Part shown: positions 33,406 through 42,665 of the stretch, piece after piece
How the letters are laid out: each line of letters starts with the position of its first letter
Numbering within the stretch: position 1 is the first letter of the stretch
NCBI GenBank assembly: GCA_021771575.1
Contig: JAETOX010000011.1
Coordinates: 1-46,782 of the forward strand
Source: Bacteroides sp.
Lineage (GTDB): Bacteria; Bacteroidota; Bacteroidia; Bacteroidales; Marinifilaceae
DNA: 46,782 nt
Direction of reading: 5' to 3'
Notes under the pieces: generated by a model
Database searches by the model: none
The model's input: only the letters and a program-made list of their open reading frames with translations
What the model was told of the DNA's origin: nothing
Position numbers and translations under genes: made by a program

Positions 33406-34251
33406 TTATTTACGATAGTCGTAAAAACCAACTCCGGTTTTACGTCCCAAGAGATTCGCCCGTACCATTTTTCTCAGCAAAGGATGTGGACGATATTTCG
33501 AATCACCGAATTCGTGGTATAAGACTTCCATGATGGCCAAACAGACATCCAGACCGATCAAATCGCCCAGTTCGAGTGGTCCCATGGGATGGTTGGCACC
33601 CAATTTCATGGCAGCGTCGATTTCTTCTTTTTTAGCGATACCATCCGCCAGGATACCGATTCCTTCGTTCACCAGCGGAATCAGGATCCGATTCACGACA
33701 AATCCGGGTGCCTCGTTTACACTCACCGGCACTTTACCGATTTCTTGAGATAAAGCAAAGACTTTATCGTGCACTTCGGTAGCCGTGAGCTGGCCTTTGA
33801 TAATCTCCACCAGTTTCATTGCAGGTACGGGATTAAAGAAGTGCATACCGATAACCTTTTCAGGCCGTGAAGTAATGGCTGCTATCTCTGTAATCGACAA
33901 AGAAGAGGTATTGGTAGCCAAAATAGTATCCGGACCGCAAATCGCATCCAGGGTTTTGAATATTTCATGTTTAGTAGGCATATCCTCGGCAATAGCCTCG
34001 ATCACCAGATCAGCATCCTGGCAATCTTCGTATCGAAGGGTATCTGTCACTCTTCCCAGAATCTCTTCTTTTGCAGCAGCTTCGAGCTTGCCTTTCTCTA
34101 CCATCCGGGAAAGATTCTTATCCATAGCCTTGTGAGCTTTCGCCAGCGAAGCTTCCGAACGGCCTTTCAGCAACACTTGATGCCCTGTCTGGGCAAATAC
34201 CTGGGCAATCCCATTGCCCATCGTTCCTGTACCGACAACACAAATTTTCAT
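33406..34251 (-). CDS. hbd: 3-hydroxybutyryl-CoA dehydrogenase
   Basis: This cytosolic NAD(P)-dependent enzyme interconverts acetoacetyl-CoA and 3-hydroxybutyryl-CoA in the butyrate pathway. The 281-residue protein starts with the Rossmann motif GTGTMG (7-12). IGMHFFNPVPAMKLVEII near 137-154 contains the catalytic His, and NRILIPLVNEGI, GANHPMGPLEL and GVGFYDY complete the family pattern. ATG also occurs at 34263; the ATG at 34249-34251 puts the nucleotide-binding strand at the usual distance. It is the last gene of the cluster, 28 bp after crt. Confidence 0.94.
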   Translation of the reverse strand: MKICVVGTGTMGNGIAQVFAQTGHQVLLKGRSEASLAKAHKAMDKNLSRMVEKGKLEAAAKEEILGRVTDTLRYEDCQDADLVIEAIAEDMPTKHEIFKTLDAICGPDTILATNTSSLSITEIAAITSRPEKVIGMHFFNPVPAMKLVEIIKGQLTATEVHDKVFALSQEIGKVPVSVNEAPGFVVNRILIPLVNEGIGILADGIAKKEEIDAAMKLGANHPMGPLELGDLIGLDVCLAIMEVLYHEFGDSKYRPHPLLRKMVRANLLGRKTGVGFYDYRK

Positions 34252-34279
34252 AATGCTTATCATTTTATTATTTCATTCA

Positions 34280-35059
34280 TTAATATCCTTTGAAATCCGG
34301 CTTCCGTTTCAAAAGGAATGCATCCATACCTTCTTTTTGATCGGTCGTAGCAAAACACAGTCCGAACAAATCGGCCTCCAGGACAATCCCCGTCTCGACA
34401 TCGGTTTCCACACCCCGGTTGATGGCTTCCTTCGCATAGCGGACAGCCAGTTGAGCCTTAGAAGCTATTGTCTCTGCCATAGCAAAACATTCTTCCATCA
34501 ACTTTTCCGGTTCCACGACTTTATTCACCAAACCAATCCGGCAAGCCTCTTCCGCCGGAATAACAGCCGCAGTATAAATCAATTCCTTGGCTTTCCCCAA
34601 TCCGACTAAACGAGGCAAGCGCTGGGTTCCGGAAAAACCGGGAGTGATCCCCAACCCCACTTCAGGTTGTCCGAATTTAGCCTTCACCGAAGCGATACGG
34701 ATATCGCAAGCCATGGCCAACTCACACCCGCCGCCTAAAGCAAAACCATTTACTGCAGCAATAACAGGTTTATCCAGTAGTTCGATCTTTCGAAAAACTT
34801 CGGCACCCAAACGACCAAAACGCTTTCCTTCCTCCGCTTTCATTACGCTCATCTCGGCAATATCCGCACCAGCCACGAAGGCCCGGCCTTCGCCCGTTAA
34901 AATCACGACATCGACTTCCGGATCTTGTGCCAGCTCGTCGAAAGCATGATCCAACTCCTGCAATATCAGCGTATTCAAAGCATTCAACGCCTCGGGATGA
35001 TTGATTTTAACCAAACCGATCCGTCCCTGCTTTTCAATAATTAACTTTTGATATTTCAT
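34280..35059 (-). CDS. crt: enoyl-CoA hydratase / crotonase
   Basis: This crotonase (259 residues) hydrates crotonyl-CoA to 3-hydroxybutyryl-CoA, or the reverse, in butyrate metabolism. Both catalytic glutamates are in place, in FALGGGCELAMACDIRIAS and in QPEVGLGITPGFSGTQRLPR. The oxyanion segment GRAFVAGADIAEM is near 62-74. The frame continues 24 codons upstream through a repetitive intergenic stretch; the ATG at 35057-35059 is the family start. It lies between etfA and hbd. Confidence 0.93.
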   Translation of the reverse strand: MKYQKLIIEKQGRIGLVKINHPEALNALNTLILQELDHAFDELAQDPEVDVVILTGEGRAFVAGADIAEMSVMKAEEGKRFGRLGAEVFRKIELLDKPVIAAVNGFALGGGCELAMACDIRIASVKAKFGQPEVGLGITPGFSGTQRLPRLVGLGKAKELIYTAAVIPAEEACRIGLVNKVVEPEKLMEECFAMAETIASKAQLAVRYAKEAINRGVETDVETGIVLEADLFGLCFATTDQKEGMDAFLLKRKPDFKGY

Positions 35060-35063
35060 TTTT

Positions 35064-35158
35064 AATGTAACAATGGAATAATGTGCAAATGTAACAATGA
35101 AATATTGTACTAATAACCTGTACATTATCACATTGTTACATCATCACATCGGCACATT
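35064..35158. repeat. inverted and tandem repeats between etfA and crt
   Basis: AATGTAACAATG occurs twice (35064-35075, 35088-35099), and its inverse core CATTGTTACA lies at 35132-35141, so the interval can fold on itself. At 35119-35158 five consecutive 8-base units each end in ACAT (CTGTACAT, TATCACAT, TGTTACAT, CATCACAT, CGGCACAT), stopping exactly at the etfA stop codon. No protein-coding signal is present. Confidence 0.65.
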
Positions 35159-36160
35159 TCATTTCCGCATCGCTGCCAGTTTTTCTGTCAGGAGGGGGAC
35201 AATTTTCTTTACATCACCGACAATACCCAGATCTGCGGTATTGAAGATAGGAGCATATTTGTCTTTGTTAATAGCGATAATAAATTCCGACTCTTCCATA
35301 CCGGCCAAATGCTGGATCGCTCCGGAGATACCCATGGCGAAATACAAATCCGGACGTACGGTTTTACCGGTTTGTCCTACCTGACGATCGTGCGGCATCA
35401 CGCCGGCATCAACCATAGCCCGCGAGGAAGAAACTTCGGCATTCAAGGTTTCTGCCAGTTTACCCAGCATTTCGAAACCTTCAGCATTACCAACTCCACG
35501 TCCTCCCGATACCAAAACCTTTGCTTCGGTGATATCGATCCGGTTTTTTTGTTCCTTGATCGTTTCCAGCACCTTCACTTTGAATTTCGATTTATCGAAA
35601 GCGATATGTACGTTTTCTACCGTTCCCTGACGATTCTCGTCTTTCGGTTTGGCACGCATCACGCCCGGTCGTACGGTAGACATCTGGGGACGATGTTCTT
35701 TGCAAATAATGGTAGCCATCAGATTACCTCCAAAAGCAGGACGGGTCATCAACAGTTCCCGGTCGTCTGAAATCGCCAGACCGGTACAGTCGGCGGTCAA
35801 TCCTGTTTCGAGACGGGCCGATAAACGGGGACCGAGATCCCGGCCGATCGTTGTTGCACCAATCAACACTACACTAGGTTTACGTTCATGCACAATCTGA
35901 GTAATAGCCTGAGCATAAGGCTCAGTGGTATATTGCACCAACTCCCGCTCATCGGCACACAACACAACATCGGCACCGTATGCGATCAATTCCTGTGCTT
36001 TATCCGAAATTTCATAGCCCAGCAACATAGCCACCACTTTCTCGTTGAGGCTATCTGCCAATTCCCGGGCTTTTCCCAGCAATTCTATAGCTACTTTCTG
36101 AATAACGCCTTCCCGTTGTTCGATGAACACATAGACGTCTTTATATTGAGATTTATCCAT
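35159..36160 (-). CDS. etfA: electron transfer flavoprotein alpha subunit
   Basis: The 333-residue FAD-binding alpha subunit works with EtfB to carry electrons to or from the acyl-CoA dehydrogenase encoded upstream. The C-terminal domain shows the EtfA signature: VSGGRGVGN near 212-220, SRAMVDAGVMPHDRQVGQTGKTV near 243-265, SGAIQHLAGM near 276-285 and AINKDKYAPIFNTADLGIVGD near 291-311. It starts 6 bp after etfB. In bcd-etfBA units of butyrate producers the complex may bifurcate electrons to ferredoxin. That is not decided by the sequence alone. Confidence 0.95.
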   Translation of the reverse strand: MDKSQYKDVYVFIEQREGVIQKVAIELLGKARELADSLNEKVVAMLLGYEISDKAQELIAYGADVVLCADERELVQYTTEPYAQAITQIVHERKPSVVLIGATTIGRDLGPRLSARLETGLTADCTGLAISDDRELLMTRPAFGGNLMATIICKEHRPQMSTVRPGVMRAKPKDENRQGTVENVHIAFDKSKFKVKVLETIKEQKNRIDITEAKVLVSGGRGVGNAEGFEMLGKLAETLNAEVSSSRAMVDAGVMPHDRQVGQTGKTVRPDLYFAMGISGAIQHLAGMEESEFIIAINKDKYAPIFNTADLGIVGDVKKIVPLLTEKLAAMRK

Positions 36161-36166
36161 GTTTTA

Positions 36167-36949
36167 TCAGATTATAAATTTTTCTTTCAGTTTTTCGATA
36201 ATCAAATTGGCAGCTTCTTCCGGTTCCATCTCGAACACTTTCCCAGCAGCCTTTGCTCCCTTGGTAAACGATTTCCATACCCGGGTAGGAGAACCGTTCA
36301 AACCTAATTTAGCTTCGTCTACACTGATATTATTATAATTCCATACTTCCACTTCGCGGTCATACGCTTCGACGATTCCGCGCACCGACATATAACGAGC
36401 TTTATTCGCGGTAGCCAACACGGTCACGATGCAAGGTCCTTCTACCTGTAACATCTGGTAACCCTCTTCAGTAGATTTGCGGATAGTAAAGGTCTTCTCG
36501 CCGTCGAACTGTAAATCTTCGACATAAGTCACCTGCGGCAGATCCAAGTGTTCGGCAATCTGCGGTCCCACCTGTGCTGTATCACCGTCGATCGCCTGAC
36601 GCCCTGTGATAATGAGGTCGTAATCAAGCACTCTCAATGCTCCGGCAATGGCATTCGAAGTCGCCAGGGTATCCGCTCCGGCAAATTTACGGTCACTGAG
36701 GTGGATCGCCCGATCGGCCCCCATCGCAAAAGCTTCGCGCAAAATATCGTCGGCCTGGGGAGGTCCCATGGTAATCACCGTAACATGTGCACCGTATTTA
36801 TCTTTCAATGCCAGCGCCATTTCCAGCCCCCCTTTATCATCGGGATTCATAATACTGGGTACTCCGTCCCGGATCATTGTCCCTGTCACGGGATCCAGTT
36901 TTATTTCTGTCGTATCCGGTACTTGTTTTATACAAACAATTATTTTCAT
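36167..36949 (-). CDS. etfB: electron transfer flavoprotein beta subunit
   Basis: The 260-residue beta subunit begins MKIIVCIKQVPDT, the standard EtfB start. It has PDDKGGLEMALALKD near 37-51, VTMGPPQADDILREAFAMGAD near 59-79 and a DGDTAQVGPQIAEHL segment near 121-135, which bind the AMP or second flavin. It lies between bcd and etfA with very short gaps, so the three are translated from one message. Confidence 0.95.
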   Translation of the reverse strand: MKIIVCIKQVPDTTEIKLDPVTGTMIRDGVPSIMNPDDKGGLEMALALKDKYGAHVTVITMGPPQADDILREAFAMGADRAIHLSDRKFAGADTLATSNAIAGALRVLDYDLIITGRQAIDGDTAQVGPQIAEHLDLPQVTYVEDLQFDGEKTFTIRKSTEEGYQMLQVEGPCIVTVLATANKARYMSVRGIVEAYDREVEVWNYNNISVDEAKLGLNGSPTRVWKSFTKGAKAAGKVFEMEPEEAANLIIEKLKEKFII

Positions 36950-36995
36950 TCTATATCTGTTTTTATTTATTTACATTTTATTTTTCCTCCCGGGC

Positions 36996-38135
36996 TCACT
37001 TTAACAGAGCGGCAGCGATCACCATCCGTTGCACCTCGGATGTACCTTCATAGATCTCTGTGATTTTTGCATCCCGCATCATACGCTCAACCGGATACTC
37101 ACGGGTATATCCATATCCACCATGGAACTGCACAGCCTTGGTGGTTACTTCCATAGCTGTTTCGGCAGCAAACAATTTGGCCTGAGCCGAATCCACCGAA
37201 TAAGGTTGTTTCATGTCTTTCTTCCAGGCGGCCATACGCACCAGCAAACGGGATGCCTGAATTTTAGCCTGCAAATCGGCCAGTTGGAATTGGGTATTCT
37301 GGAATTGTCCGATGGCCTTGCCGAACTGTTTTCTTTCTTTCACGTATTTTACCGTCTCATCCATAGCTCCCTGAGCAATACCCAAAGCCTGAGAAGCGAT
37401 TCCCATCCGGCCACCGTCAAGGGTTTTCATTGCAATCTTAAAACCTTCTCCCACTTTGCCCAGTAAGTTTTCTTTCGGCACAATACAATTTTCAAAGATC
37501 AGTTCGCAGGTAGCAGACCCCCGGATACCCATTTTCTTTTCTTTTTTCCCAATAGAAAAGCCCGGGAAATCGCGCTCCACGATGAAAGCGGAGATACCAC
37601 GGGTACCCTGAGATTTATCGGTCATAGCCATCACGATATAAACATGTGCATAAGCAGCATTGGTGATGAAAATCTTGGAACCGTTCAGCACATAGTGATC
37701 ATCTTCCAGGACAGCCATCGTCTGCTGAGCCGAGGCATCTGTACCGGCATTAGGCTCGGTCAATCCGAAAGCTCCGATCCATTCCCCAGAACACAATTTC
37801 GGTAAATATTTTTTCCGCTGCTCTTCGTTTCCGAACTCATAGATCGGCGAAGCACAAAGTGAAGTGTGAGCCGAAACGATCACCCCGGTCGTAGCACATA
37901 CCCGTGACAATTCTTCCACAGCCATGGAATACAATACATTATTTCCCCCGGCACCCCCATACTCTACTGGGAAAGGGATACCCATAATGCCTAATTTAGC
38001 CATTTTTTCCACCGTCTCCACCGGGAAGCGTTCTTCCTCGTCCACTTCAGCCGCCAGCGGTTTTACCTCTTTCTCTGCAAACGCTCTGATCATTTGCAGG
38101 AACAATATTTCTTTCTTTGATAATGAAAAATCCAT
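36996..38135 (-). CDS. bcd: butyryl-CoA dehydrogenase (acyl-CoA dehydrogenase family)
   Basis: This 379-residue flavoprotein reduces crotonyl-CoA to butyryl-CoA, taking electrons through EtfAB. It has the family segments FGLTEPNAGTDAS near 127-139, FITNAAYAHVYIV near 157-169, LDGGRMGIASQALGIAQGA and the C-terminal QFHGGYGYTREYPVERMMRD. ITEIYEGTSEVQRM carries the catalytic glutamate of short-chain enzymes. It is the standard length. The neighbours etfBA, crt, hbd and the lysine genes fix its likely substrate as crotonyl-CoA. Confidence 0.93.
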   Translation of the reverse strand: MDFSLSKKEILFLQMIRAFAEKEVKPLAAEVDEEERFPVETVEKMAKLGIMGIPFPVEYGGAGGNNVLYSMAVEELSRVCATTGVIVSAHTSLCASPIYEFGNEEQRKKYLPKLCSGEWIGAFGLTEPNAGTDASAQQTMAVLEDDHYVLNGSKIFITNAAYAHVYIVMAMTDKSQGTRGISAFIVERDFPGFSIGKKEKKMGIRGSATCELIFENCIVPKENLLGKVGEGFKIAMKTLDGGRMGIASQALGIAQGAMDETVKYVKERKQFGKAIGQFQNTQFQLADLQAKIQASRLLVRMAAWKKDMKQPYSVDSAQAKLFAAETAMEVTTKAVQFHGGYGYTREYPVERMMRDAKITEIYEGTSEVQRMVIAAALLK

Positions 38136-38157
38136 AATAATAAATTAATATATCGTT

Positions 38158-38814
38158 TTAACACATTTTCTTCAGTTCAGGAGAAACGATCAGTTCAGCC
38201 TCAGTAGCAGCTTGTACCTGCTCCACCGTAAACTCGGGATGTATTTCCTTCAATACGATTCCTTCCGGAGTGATCTCCATCACGCCCATTTCTGTTACGA
38301 TCATATTCACCTGTCCTTTAGCTGTCAGAGGCAACGTACATTTTTTCAGGATCTTCGGATTTCCTTTAGCGGTATGTTCCATCGCCAAAATCACCTTCCC
38401 GGCTCCCATCAGTAAATCCATAGCCCCTCCCATGCCCGGTGTTTTCTTACCAGGAATCATCCAGTTGGCCAGGTCTCCTTTTTCGTCCACCTGTAAAGCG
38501 CCCAAAATGCTCACATCCACATGTCCGCCCCGGATGATGCCAAACGACACGGCACTATCAAAGCTGGCAGCTCCCGGCAACGCAGTGATAGCACCCCCTC
38601 CGGCATTGATCAGGTCAGGATCTTCCTCGCCTGAAGCCGGTGTCGGTCCCATACCGATCAGTCCGTTTTCCGTCTGTAGGATTACCTCTACCCCCTGAGG
38701 GAGATAATTCGGCACCAAAGTCGGTAAACCGATACCCAGATTCACCACGTCTCCGTCATGAAGCTCTTTAGCCACCCTCCGAGCTATCACTTCTCTTATT
38801 TGTTCTTTTTCCAT
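38158..38814 (-). CDS. atoA: CoA-transferase beta subunit (butyryl-CoA:acetoacetate type)
   Basis: The 218-residue subunit has GDVVNLGIGLPTLVPNYLPQ near 21-40 and the catalytic glutamate in QTENGLIGMGP (Glu49). INAGGGAITALPGAASFDSA near 70-89 and FGIIRGGHVDVSILGALQVD near 91-110 mark the beta half of class I CoA-transferases. In lysine fermentation the AtoAD enzyme moves CoA from butyryl-CoA to acetoacetate, yielding butyrate. The alpha subunit is not beside it or elsewhere in the window, which is unusual, since the two are generally adjacent. Acyl specificity is inferred from context. Confidence 0.85.
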   Translation of the reverse strand: MEKEQIREVIARRVAKELHDGDVVNLGIGLPTLVPNYLPQGVEVILQTENGLIGMGPTPASGEEDPDLINAGGGAITALPGAASFDSAVSFGIIRGGHVDVSILGALQVDEKGDLANWMIPGKKTPGMGGAMDLLMGAGKVILAMEHTAKGNPKILKKCTLPLTAKGQVNMIVTEMGVMEITPEGIVLKEIHPEFTVEQVQAATEAELIVSPELKKMC

Positions 38815-38850
38815 AGCCTGTATATTATTCGTTAATCTATTATTTCTCTT

Positions 38851-39648
38851 CTAAAAGTCAGTCGCATGCAAACGGCGATCCAGTTCCTGAGCAATGAAAG
38901 AGGCAACATCATCGGCATAAGTATTCATACCGAATCCGGCATCATAGCCCAGTTCTTTCGCCAGTTCATGGGAGATTCGCGGCCCTCCGCAAGCCAGGAT
39001 CACCTGGTCGCGTAATCCCTCGGCCTCCAGCATTTCCACCAGTTCCGTCAGGTTCCGGATATGAATATCTTTTTGAGTAACGGTCTGAGAAACCAACAAA
39101 GCATCTGCTTTCAGCTCTATCGCCTTAGCGATAAACTCCTCGTTTGTCACCTGACTTCCCATATTCACCGCCTCAAACATCTCGTAGCGCTCCAAACCAT
39201 AATGCCCGGCAAAACCTTTCATGTTCATAATAGCATCGATACCTACGGTATGGGCATCCGTACCGGTACTGGCACCGACCACAACGATTTTCCGGCCGAT
39301 ATGTTCGCGGACAAACTGATCTGTTTCGGGCATATCCCATTTAGTAGATTCTACTTTCGGCACATAAATATCCGTATAGTCCACCGTATGCACGCAATTT
39401 CCGTAGCAATTGAAAAAAGTATACCCTTCTGTCAATTCTTTATGAAAAACAATCTGGGGATTTTCGAACCCCATCTTTTTCATCAGTTGTTTAGCCGCCT
39501 CGATCGCTTCGTCTCCGGCAGGCACAGGGAGCGTGAAACTCAGCTGTGTCTTCCCGTCGTTCATAGTATCCCCGTAGGGTTTTATCTTTTTCAGGTCCAG
39601 GGTCTGATCGAAATCCCTGCCTTCTGTTGAATATAAACCTCCGCTCAT
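38851..39648 (-). CDS. kamE: lysine 5,6-aminomutase beta subunit
   Basis: The 265-residue cobalamin-binding subunit of beta-lysine (D-lysine) 5,6-aminomutase. The adenosylcobalamin motif DAHTVG puts the cobalt-ligating His at 133, and Lys144 in NMKGF is the PLP-binding lysine. Both numbers equal those known for the Clostridium sticklandii enzyme. The alpha/beta complex moves the terminal amino group of beta-lysine to give 3,5-diaminohexanoate. It is paired with kamD (27 bp upstream). Confidence 0.97.
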   Translation of the reverse strand: MSGGLYSTEGRDFDQTLDLKKIKPYGDTMNDGKTQLSFTLPVPAGDEAIEAAKQLMKKMGFENPQIVFHKELTEGYTFFNCYGNCVHTVDYTDIYVPKVESTKWDMPETDQFVREHIGRKIVVVGASTGTDAHTVGIDAIMNMKGFAGHYGLERYEMFEAVNMGSQVTNEEFIAKAIELKADALLVSQTVTQKDIHIRNLTELVEMLEAEGLRDQVILACGGPRISHELAKELGYDAGFGMNTYADDVASFIAQELDRRLHATDF

Positions 39649-39675
39649 AGTATCTCGGATTTCAAATTTACAATT

Positions 39676-41226
39676 CTATCTGTTCTTCATTATCTCAACA
39701 AAGGGATTCCAATAGTTTTTCCCTTTCACACTTACGCCGTCCAAGCCTTTGCCTCCGTTTTTAGGCCGTTTGATATCGGCAAAAATCCCTTTCTCCAAAG
39801 CCGAAAACAGCCCTTCCTGCTCGATCCTTTCGAGTAATACCGTGGCTTTATCCAGTACTTCTTTCGCCCGGTTCTGAATAATACCGTCCTCTTTAAACAT
39901 TACTTCATCCCCAATATTCTTCATATTGTTAAAAATATACCGGGCATTTTCGATGGAAAGATAACGGTCGGACATAAAAGGTGTATGTATCGCTTCGGTA
40001 GGCATGCCCAGCAACTGAATACCCTGAGCGGTCCAGACACCCACCATATTGAACAGTGCATCCTGAATATGTCCCCGGAAAATATTTCCAGTCATAAACT
40101 TCGTCGGCGGCATATATTTCAATGTAGCCTTCGGGAAAATCTCCCGGGTCATCTGTGCCTGGGCCAGCTCATACAAAAAGCCGTTTTCCAGCATGGGATC
40201 CATTTCGAAAGCATGCCCCAGCCCCATTTGTTCCTCGGGCAGTCCGGCCAACAGGGCCAGTTGTTCATTGATCAGATCGGAAGCCAGTACCGTATGAGCT
40301 TCTTCCACAGCATCCGCAGTGGTCAGGTAGTTGTCTTCTCCCGTATTAATGATCACTCCGGCAAAGCCATTGATCACCCGGGACATAAACTGGTCTACCA
40401 GCGTTCTTTGCATATTGATATCCCGGAACAGAATTCCATACAGGGCATCGTTCAACATCACGTCCAGCCCTTCCAGCGCACCCATCACGGCAATTTCGGG
40501 CATACACAAGCCAGAACAATAATTACATAAACGGATATAACGTCCCACTTCCTCGCCAACCTCGTCCAGGGCTTTGCGCATGATCCGGAAATTTTCCTGT
40601 GTAGCAAAGGTACCTCCGAACCCTTCGGTTGTCGCTCCATATGGCACATAATCCAACAAACTCTGTCCGGTGGTCCGGATCACAGCAATGATATCGGCCC
40701 CCTGCCGGGCAGCAGCCTGAGCTTGCACCACATCTTCATAAATATTCCCTGTTGCAACAATCACATAGAGATAAGGTTTGGGCCCTTCCCCGATGGTGGC
40801 GATATAATTCTCCCGGCGACGGCGGTTCGCCACGATCCGGCGGATACTTTCATCGATATAAGGCTTCAAAGCCTGTTCCCGGGCTTCGGCACTACTTACT
40901 TTCACCTGGGTGAGATCCAGTTTCCCCTGAGCCACCTGTTCGGCCACCTGTTGAGGGGTCAGACCGGTTTCCACCAACGCATTTCCCAGAAAAAACAGAA
41001 TTCCTTCTCCCAGGACATTCTTTTCTTTCAGCTCATCGATCAGCACATTGGGAAGCGGCACCGCATGAGCATCCACCCCATCGATACCCAATAACCGGCA
41101 GAGTGTTCTTTCTACCGCCACAGTCGTATAACCGTTTACAAACCCCTGAACCTGGTCCGCAATCCGGCGAGCCAGCCCACGGGCATGTTCAACCTTATTA
41201 AAATCAATACCTAATTTACTTTTCAT
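39676..41226 (-). CDS. kamD: lysine 5,6-aminomutase alpha subunit
   Basis: The 516-residue catalytic barrel subunit has the standard KamD length and pattern: KVEHARGLARRIADQVQGFV near 11-30, YLYVIVATGNIYEDVVQAQAAA near 152-173, RTTGQSLLDYVPYGATTEGFGG near 184-205 and LGMPTEAIHTPFMSDRYL near 411-428. It binds PLP and substrate and works with KamE using adenosylcobalamin. It lies downstream of the putative reactivase genes kamB and kamC. Confidence 0.96.
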   Translation of the reverse strand: MKSKLGIDFNKVEHARGLARRIADQVQGFVNGYTTVAVERTLCRLLGIDGVDAHAVPLPNVLIDELKEKNVLGEGILFFLGNALVETGLTPQQVAEQVAQGKLDLTQVKVSSAEAREQALKPYIDESIRRIVANRRRRENYIATIGEGPKPYLYVIVATGNIYEDVVQAQAAARQGADIIAVIRTTGQSLLDYVPYGATTEGFGGTFATQENFRIMRKALDEVGEEVGRYIRLCNYCSGLCMPEIAVMGALEGLDVMLNDALYGILFRDINMQRTLVDQFMSRVINGFAGVIINTGEDNYLTTADAVEEAHTVLASDLINEQLALLAGLPEEQMGLGHAFEMDPMLENGFLYELAQAQMTREIFPKATLKYMPPTKFMTGNIFRGHIQDALFNMVGVWTAQGIQLLGMPTEAIHTPFMSDRYLSIENARYIFNNMKNIGDEVMFKEDGIIQNRAKEVLDKATVLLERIEQEGLFSALEKGIFADIKRPKNGGKGLDGVSVKGKNYWNPFVEIMKNR

Positions 41227-41258
41227 ATATATTTACTGTTTTTTACTGTCACATCCGT

Positions 41259-42665
41259 TCAGACCTCCTGACGGTCTGTTAAAAAACGCTCTGCCGTTTG
41301 CAATATGCCGGTATCAACGCCCAACATCCAGGCAATACGCATCGCTTCGTGCGGGACTTCGTTCCCCCGATCCTCCTCGAGGGAGTAATCGATATATTCA
41401 TTTATATTTTTCAAGGTCACCTCTCCCTTGATTTTATCCTCCACAAATCCTTTCACCCTCAATCTGCGGCAAGGAGCTATAATCCCATTGTAATGGGTTG
41501 TCACCATGGCCATGGTCCGGTGTTTCGTCAGAAAATCCACCACACCATTCACAATAGCCCTTCCTTCCACCGGATTAGTGGTTCGGGCTAATTCGTCTAT
41601 CAATACCAATATTTTCCGGCCATCTTTCACTTTTCCGACCATCTCATTCATCCGGATCATCTCAGCCGCAAAGGAAGACAATCCACTCAATTCGTTCTGC
41701 TCGTCTCCAATACTCATCATCACTTCCCCGAGCAGCGACATTTTCGCCCGGGACGCCGGTACAAAAAAACCGAACTGTACCAAGTATTGAGCCAGAGCAA
41801 CACTTTTCAGCAATACGGTCTTACCAGCCATATTGGCTCCTGTAATCACAGTCGCTTCTGCGTTCAATTTCAAATCCACCGGCTGAAACTCTTTCCCTTC
41901 CTGTCTCAGCTTCATCCTCACTTGGGGATGGAAAAGTCCTTCCAGTGTTATTGTTTCCGCCTCTTCTCCCTCCAATTCCGGACATACCAACTGCATGTCC
42001 GCTGCTTGTTCCGCTTTCGCCAACACCACATCCAACAAAGCAACAGCCTCCAATGCCTGCTGTAATATTTCACTATGTCCGTGTAACTCTTCCGACAAAC
42101 TTTCTCGCACCTGATCTTCTATCTCCACACTACGGACATATATTTTTTCAATTTCTTCTTCCGCCTCTCCCTGTTGTTTTTTTACCCTGATTTCCGCCCG
42201 GAGAGCTGCCAGCTCCGGCGAATAAATATCATAAATATAAAAATGGGGTATACGGTTTCCCTCCGGGTCCAAAAGTGCCACGACCGGATCCAAAACAGGG
42301 ATGCTCACGATCCCCCAATCTCCGGCAATATGGCGGATTTCCGTTAGCAGCAAAGCAAAATTTTTCAGTTCGAACAATTCCAGATCGTCCAATACACAGC
42401 CGGCCGATACACGCAGTATCGTTCCCCGGATATCCCTCAGCTGCATCAATCGGACACCGAGAGTTTCAATATCGGTTTTCCGTTCAGGCAACTGCAATAA
42501 AACGCCCATTTTCACCACCCGTTCCAACTCCCTTTTCACTTCTTCGGGTGAGTTCATCCAGACGATATCGAGCAGGAAGCGCCGTCCCGCAGCGGAACGG
42601 ACATTCAATTGTTCCATCATATAACGGAATCCCTGTATATTCTGTATGGCTTCTCTAATTGTCAT
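41259..42665 (-). CDS. kamC: MutS-like ATPase, putative lysine 5,6-aminomutase reactivase KamC
   Basis: The 468-residue protein resembles the C-terminal ATPase half of MutS. It has Walker A TGANMAGKT (about 275-283), IGDEQNELSGLSSFAAEM, Walker B ILVLIDELARTTNP and the MVTTHYNG switch, after a helical lever-like region (about 150-230). It lacks mismatch-binding domains. In lysine-fermenting bacteria this gene lies next to kamDE and is assigned to reactivation of the B12 enzyme, swapping damaged cobalamin; the biochemical role is inferred by position. An in-frame GTG lies at 42668; ATG 42665 overlaps kamB by 11 bp. Confidence 0.85.
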   Translation of the reverse strand: MTIREAIQNIQGFRYMMEQLNVRSAAGRRFLLDIVWMNSPEEVKRELERVVKMGVLLQLPERKTDIETLGVRLMQLRDIRGTILRVSAGCVLDDLELFELKNFALLLTEIRHIAGDWGIVSIPVLDPVVALLDPEGNRIPHFYIYDIYSPELAALRAEIRVKKQQGEAEEEIEKIYVRSVEIEDQVRESLSEELHGHSEILQQALEAVALLDVVLAKAEQAADMQLVCPELEGEEAETITLEGLFHPQVRMKLRQEGKEFQPVDLKLNAEATVITGANMAGKTVLLKSVALAQYLVQFGFFVPASRAKMSLLGEVMMSIGDEQNELSGLSSFAAEMIRMNEMVGKVKDGRKILVLIDELARTTNPVEGRAIVNGVVDFLTKHRTMAMVTTHYNGIIAPCRRLRVKGFVEDKIKGEVTLKNINEYIDYSLEEDRGNEVPHEAMRIAWMLGVDTGILQTAERFLTDRQEV

